A stretch of DNA of 64,000 nucleotides from Gilvimarinus polysaccharolyticus (GCF_001187555.1 NZ_LFIJ01000001.1:522169-586168); one strand, 5' to 3'. Positions 8,644-17,856 are shown, counted from the first letter of the stretch. Translations and numbers: made by a program. Notes: generated by a model not told the origin, from the letters alone.

Positions 8644-8749
8644 GGCGCTCTTATAAGGCTAAAAACCGTATAAAAGCGTCAAGGTAAAAAGTGTTAGAGA
8701 ATCGTCGGGTATTATTGCCCTTGATACGATTGCAAAATGATCTGCAGCG
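8644..8749. repeat. Tandem-duplication footprint, copy A (ydiJ 3' end plus cyclophilin B leader)
   Basis: This is the source copy of the 106-base repeat at 7550-7655. Its right part (8712-8749) is the functional 3' end of ydiJ. Its left part is the leader of cyclophilin B. Equal length and collinearity of the two copies show that the duplicated block began inside ydiJ and ran through one cyclophilin gene. Confidence 0.85.
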
Positions 8750-11700
8750 GGTGAGGCAACCGTTGGTCTTCTATCCGTTTCACCTGACTGCGACAAGAGT
8801 AGCCGGTAGCCACTAGCTTTCCGTGGTTGGCGGGCTCGGTGACGAGGGCTTGCCAACTTTGGGAAAAGATCTTTTTTGAGGTCGCAACGTTGGCGGCCTC
8901 ATGACCGTAGGTGCCGGCCATTCCGCAACAGCCAGTCTCTAACACACTTAGTTCTTGTCCTAATGCAACAAACACCGTTTGCCAATCTTTAATAGATGCG
9001 GCGGCATTGGTTTTCTCGGTGCAGTGTGCCAATAACTTATAATCACTTTTAGCAAACAGTGGTTTGGCGGTAGTTAAGTCTTGAGTGGCTAACCACTCTT
9101 GAATCAATGCAACGTTAGGGGCCTTGTCTCCCAGTACTTTTTGGTACTCACTACGGTACGCCAACGTCATGGATGGCTCTAATCCCACCAGTGTAATCCC
9201 GGTGTTGCTCAACGCATTAAGCATAGAGGCATTGTTGTTGGCTGCTTTGGCAAAAGCTTTTAAAAAGCCATGTACATGCAATGGTTTGCCATTGGGTTTA
9301 AAGGGGGCAAGCATCGGGTTAAAGCCGAGTATTTTTAATAGTTTTAGGCTGTCTAATACCAGCTCGGTTTCAAAATAGCTGGTAAACGCGTCTTGCACCA
9401 CGATCACGGTGTTGGCTTTTTGCTCATCGTTTAAGGTGGCGATATTTTGTGCGCTGGCATAACGTATGCCTAATTCGCGTAGCGCTTTATCTAAGTCGAC
9501 ACCAGTCAATAGCGGGCTGTCTACCATGCCGGCTACTTTAGTCAGAACACTTTGACTTAGTTTCGGTTTCATAACGCCATTGTACAGCCAAGGTGCTCGC
9601 GCCATGGTGGGCATAATATATTCCAGCGCACCAATAAAATAATCTTTTAGCGGGCGCAGGTAACGTGTGTAGTAAAGTTCTAAAAACTTAGAGCGAAATT
9701 CTGGGACATCAACTTTGATGGGGCACTGTCCGACACAAGACTTGCAGGCTAAGCAACCTTGCATGGACTCATTGACTTCGTGAGAGAAATCGTATTCGCC
9801 GCGTTTTTTGTTAATGGTGTTTTTGATGCGCGAAGGTAAAGAAAGTAAGCCTATCTTTTTGCGGCTGGCACTGGCCTCTTGTACGGCATTGACATCCCGC
9901 TCGCTGAGTTGTTTAAGCCATTCCCGTACTAAGGCAGAGCGGCCCTTGGGTGAGTGAACTCGGTCGCGAGTGGCTTTGTACGAGGGGCACATGGCATCGT
10001 TAGGGTTCCAGTTAAAGCAGGCGCCGTTGCCGTTGCAATGCATACCTTCGGCGTAGCCTTCCCATACTTGCACGGCAATTTTTCGATCTTTTTGGCCGCG
10101 TGTCGGTACTGCGTCAATACTCAACAAGGGCAGCTCGTCCGAGGCTGTGGCGATTTTCCCTGGATTTAACTGATTGCGCGGATCAAAGGCGGCTTTGATT
10201 TTTTGCAGCTGTGGGTACAGTTCACCAAAAAATTTCGGTGCGTATTCCGAGCGTACCCCTTTGCCGTGTTCGCCCCATAGCAAGCCGTTATATTTTTGTG
10301 TTAACTCGGCTACTTGGTCGGAAATAATCCGCACTAATTTTTCTTGCTCTGGGTCCTTCATGTCGATGGCAGGGCGCACATGCAACACGCCTGCATCGAC
10401 GTGGCCAAACATGCCGTATTGTAAATTGTGACTATCCAGCAGCGCGCGAAACTCGACAATAAAATCGGCTAAATACTCGGGAGGGACAGCGGTATCTTCT
10501 ACAAATGGAATCGGCCGAGCTTCGCCTTTGGCGTTGCCCAACAGCCCCACGGCTTTTTTGCGCATGCCCCAAATTTTTCCTACTGCGGCATTGCCCATCG
10601 CCACTGAGTAGCCAATACGGCCGGTAGTTTCGCGGTCGCTGTCATTCATGGCGTCCAGCGCGTCGGTTAAGCGTTTAATGCCAGCGGCTAATTCATCGTC
10701 ACTGTCGGCGGTGTACTCGACAAGGTTAATTCCTTTAATGTCCTGTCCCGGCACTGGCGGAAAGAACTCGCTGACACTGTGCCAAACGATATCGTTCATG
10801 GCCAAGTTAAGGACTTTGGAGTCTACCGTCTCAATGGAGGTGGGGCCGGCTTGCATTAGCTGGGTGGCGTCGCGTAAGGCGGCGTTAAAGTCGCGGTAGT
10901 TGACGTTCACCAGAGCTGAACATTTGGGGATAGGCAATACATTGAGCTTGGCCTCGGTAATAAAGCCCAAGGTGCCTTCACTGCCGCACAAAATACTGTT
11001 GAGGTTAAATTCGCCGCCTTCGGTGCGAATATGGGCCAAGTCGTAGCCGGTTAAACAGCGGTTGAGCTTGGGGAATTTGGCATCGATTAAATCGGCGTGA
11101 TTGCGCTGGATATCGTCCACCGTACGCACCACTTGGCCAATGCGGTCTTCGCGGCTGCGCAGGGTGGCAAGAGCGGTATCATCCACGGGTGCCGAGTCAC
11201 AGACGCTGCCATCGAGCAGCACGGTTTTCAGTTCCAGTACATGGTCACGGGTTTTGCCGTATAAGCATGAGCCCTGGCCCGATGCGTCGGTGTTGATCAT
11301 GCCGCCAATGGTGGCGCGGTTGCTGGTGGATAACTCGGGGGCAAAAAATAAGCCGAAGGGCTTGAGCGCTGCGTTTAACTGGTCTTTAACCACCCCGGTT
11401 TGCACCCGTACCCAGCGCTCGGCTTCGTTAATTTCCAGCACTTGGTTCATGTGGCGAGAGATATCCACCACCAAGCCGTCGGTTAACGACTGGCCGTTGG
11501 TGCCGGTGCCGCCCCCCCGAGGGCTAAGCACTACTTGCTGAAACTCGTCGCGCTCGCTCAATTGTGCCAACAGAATTAAATCATCCGTATGACGCGGATA
11601 GACCACACCCTGAGGCAGTACTTGATAAATCGAATTGTCCGTCGCCAATACCGTGCGGTTGGCGTAATCTGGGTTTAAGTCGCCGGCAAAGCCGCACTCT

Positions 11701-11768
11701 TGCAGCGCCTCGATAAAAGCTAAATAAACCGATTGAACAGGTGACGTTTCGCGAATACGAGGGATCAT
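8712..11768 (-). CDS. ydiJ: YdiJ-type FAD/Fe-S oxidoreductase (D-2-hydroxyacid, probably D-2-hydroxyglutarate, dehydrogenase)
   Basis: Collinear with E. coli YdiJ over its whole length and, from the start chosen here, the same size (1018 residues). In order: FAD_binding_4 (about 40-260; PRGGGTGTNGQSL, APELSTSNRATIGGMINTDA), FAD-oxidase C-terminal domain (to about 560; YGMFGHVDAGVLHVRPA), a 4Fe-4S ferredoxin region (MQGCLACKSCVGQCPIKVD and an earlier Cys-rich stretch with CNGNGACFNW), and a CCG-type domain (ETGCCGMAGTYGHEA, LATGYSCRSQV). The open frame extends to 11858, but homology begins at MIPRIRETSPVQ, so the ATG at 11766-11768 is preferred, although its ribosome-binding site is weak. YdiJ homologues oxidise D-2-hydroxyglutarate and feed electrons to the respiratory chain; the substrate here is inferred. 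Confidence 0.92.
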   Translation of the reverse strand: MIPRIRETSPVQSVYLAFIEALQECGFAGDLNPDYANRTVLATDNSIYQVLPQGVVYPRHTDDLILLAQLSERDEFQQVVLSPRGGGTGTNGQSLTDGLVVDISRHMNQVLEINEAERWVRVQTGVVKDQLNAALKPFGLFFAPELSTSNRATIGGMINTDASGQGSCLYGKTRDHVLELKTVLLDGSVCDSAPVDDTALATLRSREDRIGQVVRTVDDIQRNHADLIDAKFPKLNRCLTGYDLAHIRTEGGEFNLNSILCGSEGTLGFITEAKLNVLPIPKCSALVNVNYRDFNAALRDATQLMQAGPTSIETVDSKVLNLAMNDIVWHSVSEFFPPVPGQDIKGINLVEYTADSDDELAAGIKRLTDALDAMNDSDRETTGRIGYSVAMGNAAVGKIWGMRKKAVGLLGNAKGEARPIPFVEDTAVPPEYLADFIVEFRALLDSHNLQYGMFGHVDAGVLHVRPAIDMKDPEQEKLVRIISDQVAELTQKYNGLLWGEHGKGVRSEYAPKFFGELYPQLQKIKAAFDPRNQLNPGKIATASDELPLLSIDAVPTRGQKDRKIAVQVWEGYAEGMHCNGNGACFNWNPNDAMCPSYKATRDRVHSPKGRSALVREWLKQLSERDVNAVQEASASRKKIGLLSLPSRIKNTINKKRGEYDFSHEVNESMQGCLACKSCVGQCPIKVDVPEFRSKFLELYYTRYLRPLKDYFIGALEYIMPTMARAPWLYNGVMKPKLSQSVLTKVAGMVDSPLLTGVDLDKALRELGIRYASAQNIATLNDEQKANTVIVVQDAFTSYFETELVLDSLKLLKILGFNPMLAPFKPNGKPLHVHGFLKAFAKAANNNASMLNALSNTGITLVGLEPSMTLAYRSEYQKVLGDKAPNVALIQEWLATQDLTTAKPLFAKSDYKLLAHCTEKTNAAASIKDWQTVFVALGQELSVLETGCCGMAGTYGHEAANVATSKKIFSQSWQALVTEPANHGKLVATGYSCRSQVKRIEDQRLPHPLQIILQSYQGQ

Positions 11769-11966
11769 AAGGTTCGGAGTCAATATTGCGTGTAGGGAGC
11801 GGTATTTTACGGGCTCGGAGGGCTGAGGGCCAGCGTTACGGCTTGGATTGTGCAGCACTATTTGGGGTTGTTGGTCATTAACCCCCGTGAGCTAAACGAC
11901 CGAGCTGGCTTTTGGGGGCTTTGCCGGTCTGCTAATATGACTATATTTACAACTGAGTAAGCATGC

Positions 11967-12152
11967 ATGAATCGTCGTAAAAGAGGCAATGAGACATTAA
12001 AGGCACGAGCCAAAAAAGCGAATGCCAAATTGGCTCCCAGAAATAAGCCTAAGTACATCAGTAAAGCTGATCGAGAGGCATTAGCGCTGGGGGCGGATCA
12101 AGATGCCAGCGCCAAGCTAGGCGATTCAGTCGATGTGGGTTTAGATAAATGA
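11967..12152 (+). CDS. DUF2986 small basic protein
   Basis: A 61-residue, strongly basic protein beginning MNRRKRGNETLKARAKKANA and continuing with KLAPRNKPKYISKADRE, the complete DUF2986 signature. The family is confined to gammaproteobacteria and has no known function; the high Lys/Arg content suggests nucleic-acid or ribosome contact, but this is a guess. The C-terminal 20 residues are acidic and variable. Its stop overlaps the start of the next gene (ATGA at 12149), so the two are translationally coupled. The upstream 198 bases, up to ydiJ, hold the divergent promoters. Confidence 0.8.
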   Translation: MNRRKRGNETLKARAKKANAKLAPRNKPKYISKADREALALGADQDASAKLGDSVDVGLDK

Positions 12153-12334
12153 CGAACGTCCTACCTTTTAAGCGCCCTAGCCCGAAACAAAAACATAAAG
12201 GTAAAACTTTGTGTAAAAGTGGGTTTCATAAGTGGCAGGTGGTTACTGGCCAGCAGTTTGATACCAAGCAGGGCAGATTAGTGACGCGCTATAAGTGCGA
12301 GCGTTGCGCGCAAGAGAAAGTTGAGGCGCATTAA
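12149..12334 (+). CDS. Small putative zinc-ribbon protein
   Basis: A 61-residue basic protein with one metal-site pattern: Cys22 and His27 in LCKSGFHKW, then Cys50 and Cys53 in YKCERC, giving CxxxxH-(22)-CxxC. This resembles short phage- and plasmid-type zinc-ribbon proteins, but I cannot name the family. The start ATG lies inside the stop of the DUF2986 gene (4-base overlap), a typical operon arrangement and the main reason to accept such a short frame. A hairpin at 12422-12442 lies between it and the convergent slyD. Confidence 0.6.
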   Translation: MTNVLPFKRPSPKQKHKGKTLCKSGFHKWQVVTGQQFDTKQGRLVTRYKCERCAQEKVEAH

Positions 12335-12421
12335 CGGCGCAGCTATTGATGGCTGGTAACTTTGACGGTGAAAAGCAAAAATTAATCGGCGGTGACGAGA
12401 GGGGGTAGAGTGCAGAGGTCG

Positions 12422-12442
12422 GGGCCAGCCGGAAGCTGGCCC
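12422..12442. terminator. Perfect 8-bp hairpin between convergent genes
   Basis: GGGCCAGC, a five-base loop CGGAA, then GCTGGCCC. It lies between the end of the zinc-ribbon gene (12334) and the end of slyD (12453), where a shared terminator would be expected. No T-run follows on either strand, so it may work with Rho or act only as an mRNA 3'-end structure. Confidence 0.4.
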
Positions 12443-12452
12443 TAGGGCAGTA

Positions 12453-12935
12453 TTAGTGCTCCTGGCCGCCGGCACCGTGAGCGTGGCCGTGGGTTTTTTC
12501 TTCCTCGGTCGCTTCGCGGATGTCGGTGATCTCGACGTCAAAGTTCAGGTCAACACCTGCCAGTGGGTGGTTGGCATCAACGGTAACCATATCGCCATTA
12601 ACAGCGGTGATGGTAACAACCTGCATACCGTTTTCTGTTTGTGCGTGAAACTCCATGCCTTCTTCGATTTTATCAACGCCCGAGAACATGTTCGATGGCA
12701 GTTCTTGCATCATGGCTTCGCTGCGTTCGCCGTAAGCATCGGCGGCTGCTACAGCCACTTTTAGCTTGTCGCCAACTTGCTTGCCAACAAGCTCTTTTTC
12801 TAGGCCGGGAATGATGTTTCCGGCACCGTGCAGATACGCCAATGGCTCGCGGCCGTCAGACGAATCGAGTACCTTGCCATCTTTGTCGGTCAGGGTGTAG
12901 TGAAAGCTGGCAACGCAGTTGTCAGAGATAGTCAT
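12453..12935 (-). CDS. slyD: SlyD-like FKBP-type peptidyl-prolyl isomerase and metallochaperone
   Basis: A 160-residue cytoplasmic folding helper. It has the SlyD layout: a split FKBP domain (residues 1-70 and about 125-150; LAYLHGAGNIIPGLEKELVG and DLNFDVEITDIREAT) interrupted by the insert-in-flap chaperone domain (about 72-124, including EEGMEFHAQTENG). The C-terminal tail is short (HGHAHGAGGQEH) with three of its four histidines close together, much less than the long His/Cys tail of E. coli SlyD, so nickel storage should be weaker. It starts at the ATG at 12933-12935. It is a single gene and converges on the small-protein pair. Confidence 0.9.
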   Translation of the reverse strand: MTISDNCVASFHYTLTDKDGKVLDSSDGREPLAYLHGAGNIIPGLEKELVGKQVGDKLKVAVAAADAYGERSEAMMQELPSNMFSGVDKIEEGMEFHAQTENGMQVVTITAVNGDMVTVDANHPLAGVDLNFDVEITDIREATEEEKTHGHAHGAGGQEH

Positions 12936-12996
12936 AAAAATAGCCTTTGCTTTTTAGTGAGTGAACTGTGGCGTTTTTCCTGCCTCGCAGGTCGCC

Positions 12997-13743
12997 TTAA
13001 TTAAATGACGAGATCTTTTTATTGTCGACCTCGGCCTCGTTGATGTTAATGGTGTAGACATCGCCGTCTTCTTCTTGCTGCATGCGCACTAACAGATAGC
13101 CAAACTTGGGCGCCATCCAGGCGTAAGTAACGCGATCGCTGTCTTTGCGGGTGCGCTTAATTTTTACTGTGTCAACTTGGCCCAACGGCGTTTTTAAGCG
13201 CTCATTGCCGATAATGGCAAATTGATACTCTTTGATTTTTCCACCATCGGCGATGGTGTAGGCGAGGTTCTCGGTTTTGCCAGCGATTAAATCGCGCTGT
13301 AGCTGGACCTGAAAACTCACCTTGTCTTGCGTGCCCAGAGGGATTTTCATTTTCCAAGGGTTGTTGTTGATGTCGTTAATCACTTTCTGGTTATCCCAGT
13401 CAAAAGTGATGCGTGCAGTGCGGTCGCGACCTAAACCGTTGCGGTCGTAGGTGTAGAGTTCCGGCTGCAAGTTCTTGTCATCGGACGAGCTAAAAGTGCT
13501 GGTTTCATCGATGCTGGCAACCAGCGAGTCAGCAAAAAAGCGCAATTTGTGGCGCTTGTCACCGAGCGGGATTAGCTCGTGGGTAACGGTGACGGTCATA
13601 CCGTAGACCGATGACTTATAGATGTTGCGAAATTGATTGGGTGCAGTGACATCGTCAGCGGCAAAAGTTTGTGGCAGCCAACAGCTTGAAACCAGTGTCG
13701 CGCCCGTGAGTAAAGCTAGGGTCATGCGTTTTAGTCGAGTCAT
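12997..13743 (-). CDS. DUF3108 exported protein
   Basis: A 248-residue protein with a signal peptide (MTRLKRMTLALLTGATLVSS, cleavage after TFA near residue 28). The mature part is beta-rich and fits DUF3108, including FRNIYKSSVYGMTV near the start, a central LQRDLIAGKTENLAYTIADG, and KIKRTRKDSDRVTYAWMAPK near 195-214. The family is predicted to be a periplasmic beta-barrel or lipocalin-like protein of unknown job. It lies seven bases after purN and is commonly found in this position in gammaproteobacteria, so it is probably co-transcribed with purM-purN despite having no known link to purine synthesis. Confidence 0.8.
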   Translation of the reverse strand: MTRLKRMTLALLTGATLVSSCWLPQTFAADDVTAPNQFRNIYKSSVYGMTVTVTHELIPLGDKRHKLRFFADSLVASIDETSTFSSSDDKNLQPELYTYDRNGLGRDRTARITFDWDNQKVINDINNNPWKMKIPLGTQDKVSFQVQLQRDLIAGKTENLAYTIADGGKIKEYQFAIIGNERLKTPLGQVDTVKIKRTRKDSDRVTYAWMAPKFGYLLVRMQQEEDGDVYTININEAEVDNKKISSFN

Positions 13744-13750
13744 AAGTCCC

Positions 13751-14413
13751 TTATGGTTGTGAGTGCCTTACTTGGTAACCACTAGGCGGCAAAGGTTCAC
13801 CGTCAAGTAGTGCTCGATTTGCAGCCATAGTGAGCCGCCCTTCACAAAACCAGCGCACAGCCTTAGGGTAAATAATATGCTCTTGTTGCTGTACTCGCGC
13901 CGCCAGTGTGTCGGCGGTGTCGGTATCTAGCACTGGCACCACTGCTTGGATCGCGGCGGGGCCACCGTCCAGTTCTGCGGTAACAAAGTGTACGGTTACG
14001 CCGTGCTCGGCATCACCAGCTTCTAGTGCTCGCTGGTGGGTGTGTAACCCTTGGTACTTGGGGAGTAGCGATGGATGGATGTTAAGCATCCGTCCGGCAA
14101 AGTGGTTGGTAAAAGCGGGCGTTAAAATACGCATAAAACCCGCCAGTACTACCAGTTTTGGCTGTAGTTGCTCGAGCTGTTCAGTCAACGCTAGATCAAA
14201 CGCTTCGCGGCTATCAAAGCCTTTGTGATCGAGAGTAATGGCCGTAATGCCGGCCGCACGGGCGCGCTCTAAGCCGCGCACCTCGGGGCGGTTGCTAATA
14301 ACAGCAACAATCTCAATCGGCAGATCACCGCTCTGCTGGCCATCGATCAGCGCTTGCAGGTTGCTGCCGCTGCCCGAGATCAGCACCGCGATGGGCGTTT
14401 TAGGAGGTGTCAT
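13751..14413 (-). CDS. purN: Phosphoribosylglycinamide formyltransferase 1
   Basis: A 220-residue cytoplasmic enzyme for the third step of de novo purine synthesis: it transfers a formyl group from 10-formyltetrahydrofolate to GAR. The N-terminal ISGSGSNLQALID (about 12-24) binds the phosphoribosyl group. The catalytic triad region is present as MLNIHPSLLPKYQG (Asn and His near residues 107-109) and TAELDGGP (Asp near 145). It starts two bases after the purM stop, so the two are translationally linked. Length and motifs are normal. Confidence 0.97.
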   Translation of the reverse strand: MTPPKTPIAVLISGSGSNLQALIDGQQSGDLPIEIVAVISNRPEVRGLERARAAGITAITLDHKGFDSREAFDLALTEQLEQLQPKLVVLAGFMRILTPAFTNHFAGRMLNIHPSLLPKYQGLHTHQRALEAGDAEHGVTVHFVTAELDGGPAAIQAVVPVLDTDTADTLAARVQQQEHIIYPKAVRWFCEGRLTMAANRALLDGEPLPPSGYQVRHSQP

Positions 14414-14415
14414 GC

Positions 14416-15468
14416 TCAGTGTAAACCGTCCAATTGCACCTGTTCTTCACCTTCAAGGGCGTCGGCAATGTGTCCGATCAGCAGTGCTTGCTCCCCGGCA
14501 TCTTGCAACTGTTTTATGGCCTCGTCGGCGCGCTCGGAAGGGACCGCGATGACCATGCCAATGCCGCAGTTAAATGTGCGATACATTTCGCGCGAGTCGA
14601 TATTACCCGCCGTTTGCAGCCACTGAAATACGGGGGGCAATTGCCAAGCGTTGGTGTCGATGACCGCTTTGGCGTTGTCGGGCAATACCCGGGGAATGTT
14701 CTCAAGCAGGCCACCACCGGTAATATGCGATAACGCGTGCACAGGCATAGATTTAATCAGTGCCAGAAGAGGCTTAACGTAAATGCGGGTAGGGGCCATC
14801 AGTGCGTCGGCAAGGCTTTGGCCGCCGCAGTCTTGTTGTAAATCGGCACCGGAGACATCGATCACCTTGCGGATCAGGGAGTAGCCGTTAGAGTGTGGGC
14901 CGCTTGCGGTAATGCCTATAAGTGCATCGCCGGCTTTAACTTTGCTGCCGTCGATGATCTCGGATTTTTCGACCACGCCAACACAGAAACCGGCTAGGTC
15001 GTAATCTTCGCCTTCGTACATGCCGGGCATTTCGGCGGTTTCGCCACCCACCAGCGAACAGCCTGCTAGCTCACAGCCGGCGCCAATGCCGGTTACGACA
15101 TCTGAGGCGACATCGACGTTAAGTTTGCCGGTGGCGTAATAATCAAGAAAAAACAACGGCTCTGCACCGGCTACGATTAAGTCGTTAACACACATACCGA
15201 CTAAGTCGATGCCAATGGTATCGTGTTTATTGAGGTCCATCGCTAAGCGCAATTTGGTGCCAACGCCATCGGTGCCCGATACCAATACGGGCTGGCGGTA
15301 ACCTTCGGGTAACTCGCAGAGTGCACCAAAGCCACCAAGGCCGGCCATAACCTCTGGGCGACGGGTGCGTTTGGCAACGCCTTTAATGCGCTCTACCAAC
15401 GCGTTACCGGCATCGATGTCTACACCGGCGTCTTTATAACTTAACGATTGCGGGATTTTCTCGCTCAT
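14416..15468 (-). CDS. purM: Phosphoribosylformylglycinamidine cyclo-ligase (AIR synthetase)
   Basis: A 350-residue ATP-dependent ligase that closes the imidazole ring to make AIR, the fifth step of purine synthesis. It has the AIRS N-terminal domain with [19 protein letters not shown] (about 8-26), [16 protein letters not shown] (about 62-77) and [12 protein letters not shown] (about 139-150), and the C-terminal domain with [14 protein letters not shown] (about 190-203) and [15 protein letters not shown] (about 250-264). It is the first gene of a purM-purN-DUF3108 transcript. It is divergent from DUF2066; no purine riboswitch or clear PurR operator was recognised in the shared 180-base region. 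Confidence 0.97.
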   Translation of the reverse strand: MSEKIPQSLSYKDAGVDIDAGNALVERIKGVAKRTRRPEVMAGLGGFGALCELPEGYRQPVLVSGTDGVGTKLRLAMDLNKHDTIGIDLVGMCVNDLIVAGAEPLFFLDYYATGKLNVDVASDVVTGIGAGCELAGCSLVGGETAEMPGMYEGEDYDLAGFCVGVVEKSEIIDGSKVKAGDALIGITASGPHSNGYSLIRKVIDVSGADLQQDCGGQSLADALMAPTRIYVKPLLALIKSMPVHALSHITGGGLLENIPRVLPDNAKAVIDTNAWQLPPVFQWLQTAGNIDSREMYRTFNCGIGMVIAVPSERADEAIKQLQDAGEQALLIGHIADALEGEEQVQLDGLH

Positions 15469-15713
15469 AGCGGCCTATGGTCTCGTTGCTGTGCGCCGGC
15501 CACGACTACCGAAGGGTATCAATGGGTTGGGCGTCGGATCTGAAAGGCGGATATTCTAGCAGTTAATGGCACCCATTTGCAGTTAATGGCGCTGATATTT
15601 CATGGGGGCAGCTATTTTATTGATACTTTTCTCGCGACTATATTGTCGCCGTGACAAGAAAAGCACTACATTGCCTGTTACAATGCGCGACCATTATTAT
15701 CAGAGTTGGGCCG

Positions 15714-16820
15714 TTGGGAGACGAGACGCTGATTATTCGATACTTATTACTTATCTGCGCTTTGCTATTGGCGAGCGCGGCGAATGCCGATCAAGTGATC
15801 GAGCTTTATCGCGCCGATGCATTGGTTAAATCGCAATCTGAGCCGCAGCGCGCCGCGGCGGCTAAGCACGCGTTAGCCGATACGTTGGTGCGGGTGTCGG
15901 GAGCTACCAACGCGGTCGATAACCCAATTGTGCGCCAAGCTTTGGTGCGCGCCCAAGATTTTGTCTACGAATACAGTTACGCCTCTACCGATGAGATGCT
16001 GAGCACCCTCGATGGTGAGCAGGTTGCCGCCTCACGCTTACAGTTTAAGTTCTCGGCGCCTCTTATAGAGCAACTGTTGCGCGATGCTAATCTTACATTT
16101 TGGCCCTCCAATCGTCCTACAGTATTGGTTTGGCTGGTCGCTGGCACTGCAACGGGCCGCGATGTGGTGAGCGACTTGGCGGCCATGACCGTATTGCGTG
16201 ACCGAGCCCACGAGCGCGGTCTACCCTTAATGATTCCACTGTTTGACTTGGAAGATCATCTAGCTATGCCCGCCGATGCGCTGTGGCAAAACCAAGAGTC
16301 GCAAATTCGCGAAGGCTCTGAGCGCTACGCCGCTGATGCGATAGTGGTGGTGCGCGCGCGCGAGTTGGCGGACGCGCACTGGAGCGCCGATTGGCAGTTG
16401 TTGCATGTTGATGGTTCGCCTAGCTTTAGCTCCGAAGGCGATTCGTTAGAAGCTCTGTTGCCGGCGGTGATCGACAACGTGGCGGATTACTTTGCGACAC
16501 GCTACGCGATTAGCCCCAGCGAGGTGGGTGACGCTAACGTGGTATTGCAGGTAAATAATGTTGCAAGCTTTGCCGATTACAAAAAAGTTGAGGGTTATTT
16601 GGCTCAGTTGGCGTTGGTGCGGCGCACACAACTGGCCAGCTTGAACGCCGATGGCCTAACGTTAAAATTGTTTACCGAGGGCGATGTTGCTCGGTTACAA
16701 CATACCTTGGCCTTGGGTGGCGTGCTTATCCCGTCGTCCGATAGCGTCAGCTTACCCAGTAATCGATACATTGTGCCGGGTACTGTTGCGGCGCCTTTGC
16801 AGTATCGTTTGGCTCGCTGA
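15714..16820 (+). CDS. DUF2066 exported protein
   Basis: A DUF2066 protein of about 368 residues, lying divergently from purM as in Pseudomonas and its relatives. A hydrophobic segment (LIIRYLLLICALLLASAANA) followed by ADQVIELYRADALVKSQSEPQ fits a signal peptide and the start of the domain; the mature part is probably periplasmic and its function is unknown. The start is uncertain. The frame is open from a GTG at 15651 that lacks a ribosome-binding site. A TTG at 15714 gives a better length. A CTG at 15729 has GGGAG eight bases upstream and would give the most typical signal peptide. hda starts eight bases after the stop; the PerM-like permease gene often found between them is absent. Confidence 0.75.
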   Translation: MGDETLIIRYLLLICALLLASAANADQVIELYRADALVKSQSEPQRAAAAKHALADTLVRVSGATNAVDNPIVRQALVRAQDFVYEYSYASTDEMLSTLDGEQVAASRLQFKFSAPLIEQLLRDANLTFWPSNRPTVLVWLVAGTATGRDVVSDLAAMTVLRDRAHERGLPLMIPLFDLEDHLAMPADALWQNQESQIREGSERYAADAIVVVRARELADAHWSADWQLLHVDGSPSFSSEGDSLEALLPAVIDNVADYFATRYAISPSEVGDANVVLQVNNVASFADYKKVEGYLAQLALVRRTQLASLNADGLTLKLFTEGDVARLQHTLALGGVLIPSSDSVSLPSNRYIVPGTVAAPLQYRLAR

Positions 16821-16828
16821 GGCCTAGC

Positions 16829-17539
16829 ATGTCAAAACCGCAACAGCTGTCGCTGAGCGTTAGCCTAAAAGATGATGCCACCTTTGATAATTACTATGCA
16901 CCGGCGCACTCGAGTAACGGTCAGGTTATTCGCGCCCTGCGCGAGCAGGTAGAGGGGCAGGGTGAGCATTTTTTATATTTGTGGGGTGCCAGCGGTGTTG
17001 GCTTAACCCATTTGCTGCAGGCCAGCTGTCACAATGCCGAGTCGCGCCGTTTGGTGGTGCAATACTTACCCCTGCATGACATGGCAAGCTTTGCCCCCGA
17101 GGCATTGCTCGAAGGGCTTGAGGAGCTGGATATGGTTTGCCTCGACGGACTTGAAGCTGTCGCGGGTCATCCAGCCTGGGAGCGCGCGCTGTTTAACTTG
17201 TATAACTCATTACGCGATGCTGGCCGTTTGTTGCTGGTCGCCGCGGCGCAAAACCCTCGCGAGCTCAATATAGCGTTACCCGATTTACGTTCACGTCTGC
17301 AGTGGGGCATTACTCTTAAGGTACAGCCATTAAACGATGCCGATAAACAGCAAGCGCTAATGCGTCGCGCCCGCGAGCGAGGCATTGAGCTTAATGAAGA
17401 GGTGGCCAGTTATATTGTGCAGCGGGTGCCGCGAGATATGACTCAGCTGTTTTGTTATTTGCATAAGCTTGATCATGCATCGCTAGCCGAACAGCGTAAA
17501 CTAACTATTCCTTTTGTTAAAAAAACGCTTAATTTATAA
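16829..17539 (+). CDS. hda: Hda, regulatory inactivator of DnaA
   Basis: A 236-residue AAA+ protein that, bound to the DNA-loaded sliding clamp, stimulates ATP hydrolysis by DnaA and so prevents re-initiation of replication. The N-terminal clamp-binding motif is visible as QQLSLSV (residues 5-11). The P-loop region is the relaxed Hda form WGASGVGLTHLLQA (about 53-66), without the invariant lysine of DnaA, as is normal for this family. Sensor and arginine-finger regions follow (LPDLRSRLQWG near 150-160), then the C-terminal lid. It is translated eight bases after DUF2066 and shares its promoter. Confidence 0.93.
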   Translation: MSKPQQLSLSVSLKDDATFDNYYAPAHSSNGQVIRALREQVEGQGEHFLYLWGASGVGLTHLLQASCHNAESRRLVVQYLPLHDMASFAPEALLEGLEELDMVCLDGLEAVAGHPAWERALFNLYNSLRDAGRLLLVAAAQNPRELNIALPDLRSRLQWGITLKVQPLNDADKQQALMRRARERGIELNEEVASYIVQRVPRDMTQLFCYLHKLDHASLAEQRKLTIPFVKKTLNL

Positions 17540-17856
17540 GTCGTTATGCAGCTCATACGTTAAATTTTACGGCGCTTTTAACACATAATAATTTAGGCCT
17601 GTGAATTCACGTTTGCATATCGCGCGATGCAGTTTTAAATACAACCCCTATAAACAGGGGCATTCACTGTTAACAAAACACTTCTTAGCATTGGCTAACA
17701 CACCTCATACAGCTTTATCGTTCGGCTAAGGCTACACTTGGCCAAGTTACCTGCATGTAAAATTTGGTGGTGTCGGCTTAATGTGGCGCTACTAAACGCT
17801 AACGCGACAACAAACCATGCCCAGTCGTAAATACATAACAATATAGAAGGACGACC
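17540..17856. other. Intergenic region between hda and the GH9 gene
   Basis: This 317-base stretch has no convincing gene. It holds one small hairpin, CCCCT-ATAAAC-AGGGG (17645-17660), and an A/T-rich area that must contain the GH9 promoter. The GH9 start has AGAAGGA eight bases upstream as its ribosome-binding site. I could not place a promoter with confidence. Confidence 0.5.

Noticed and set aside
11101-11541. 146-residue plus-strand ORF over ydiJ
   Set aside because: It is antisense to the strongly conserved FAD-binding domain and shows no domain or start signal.
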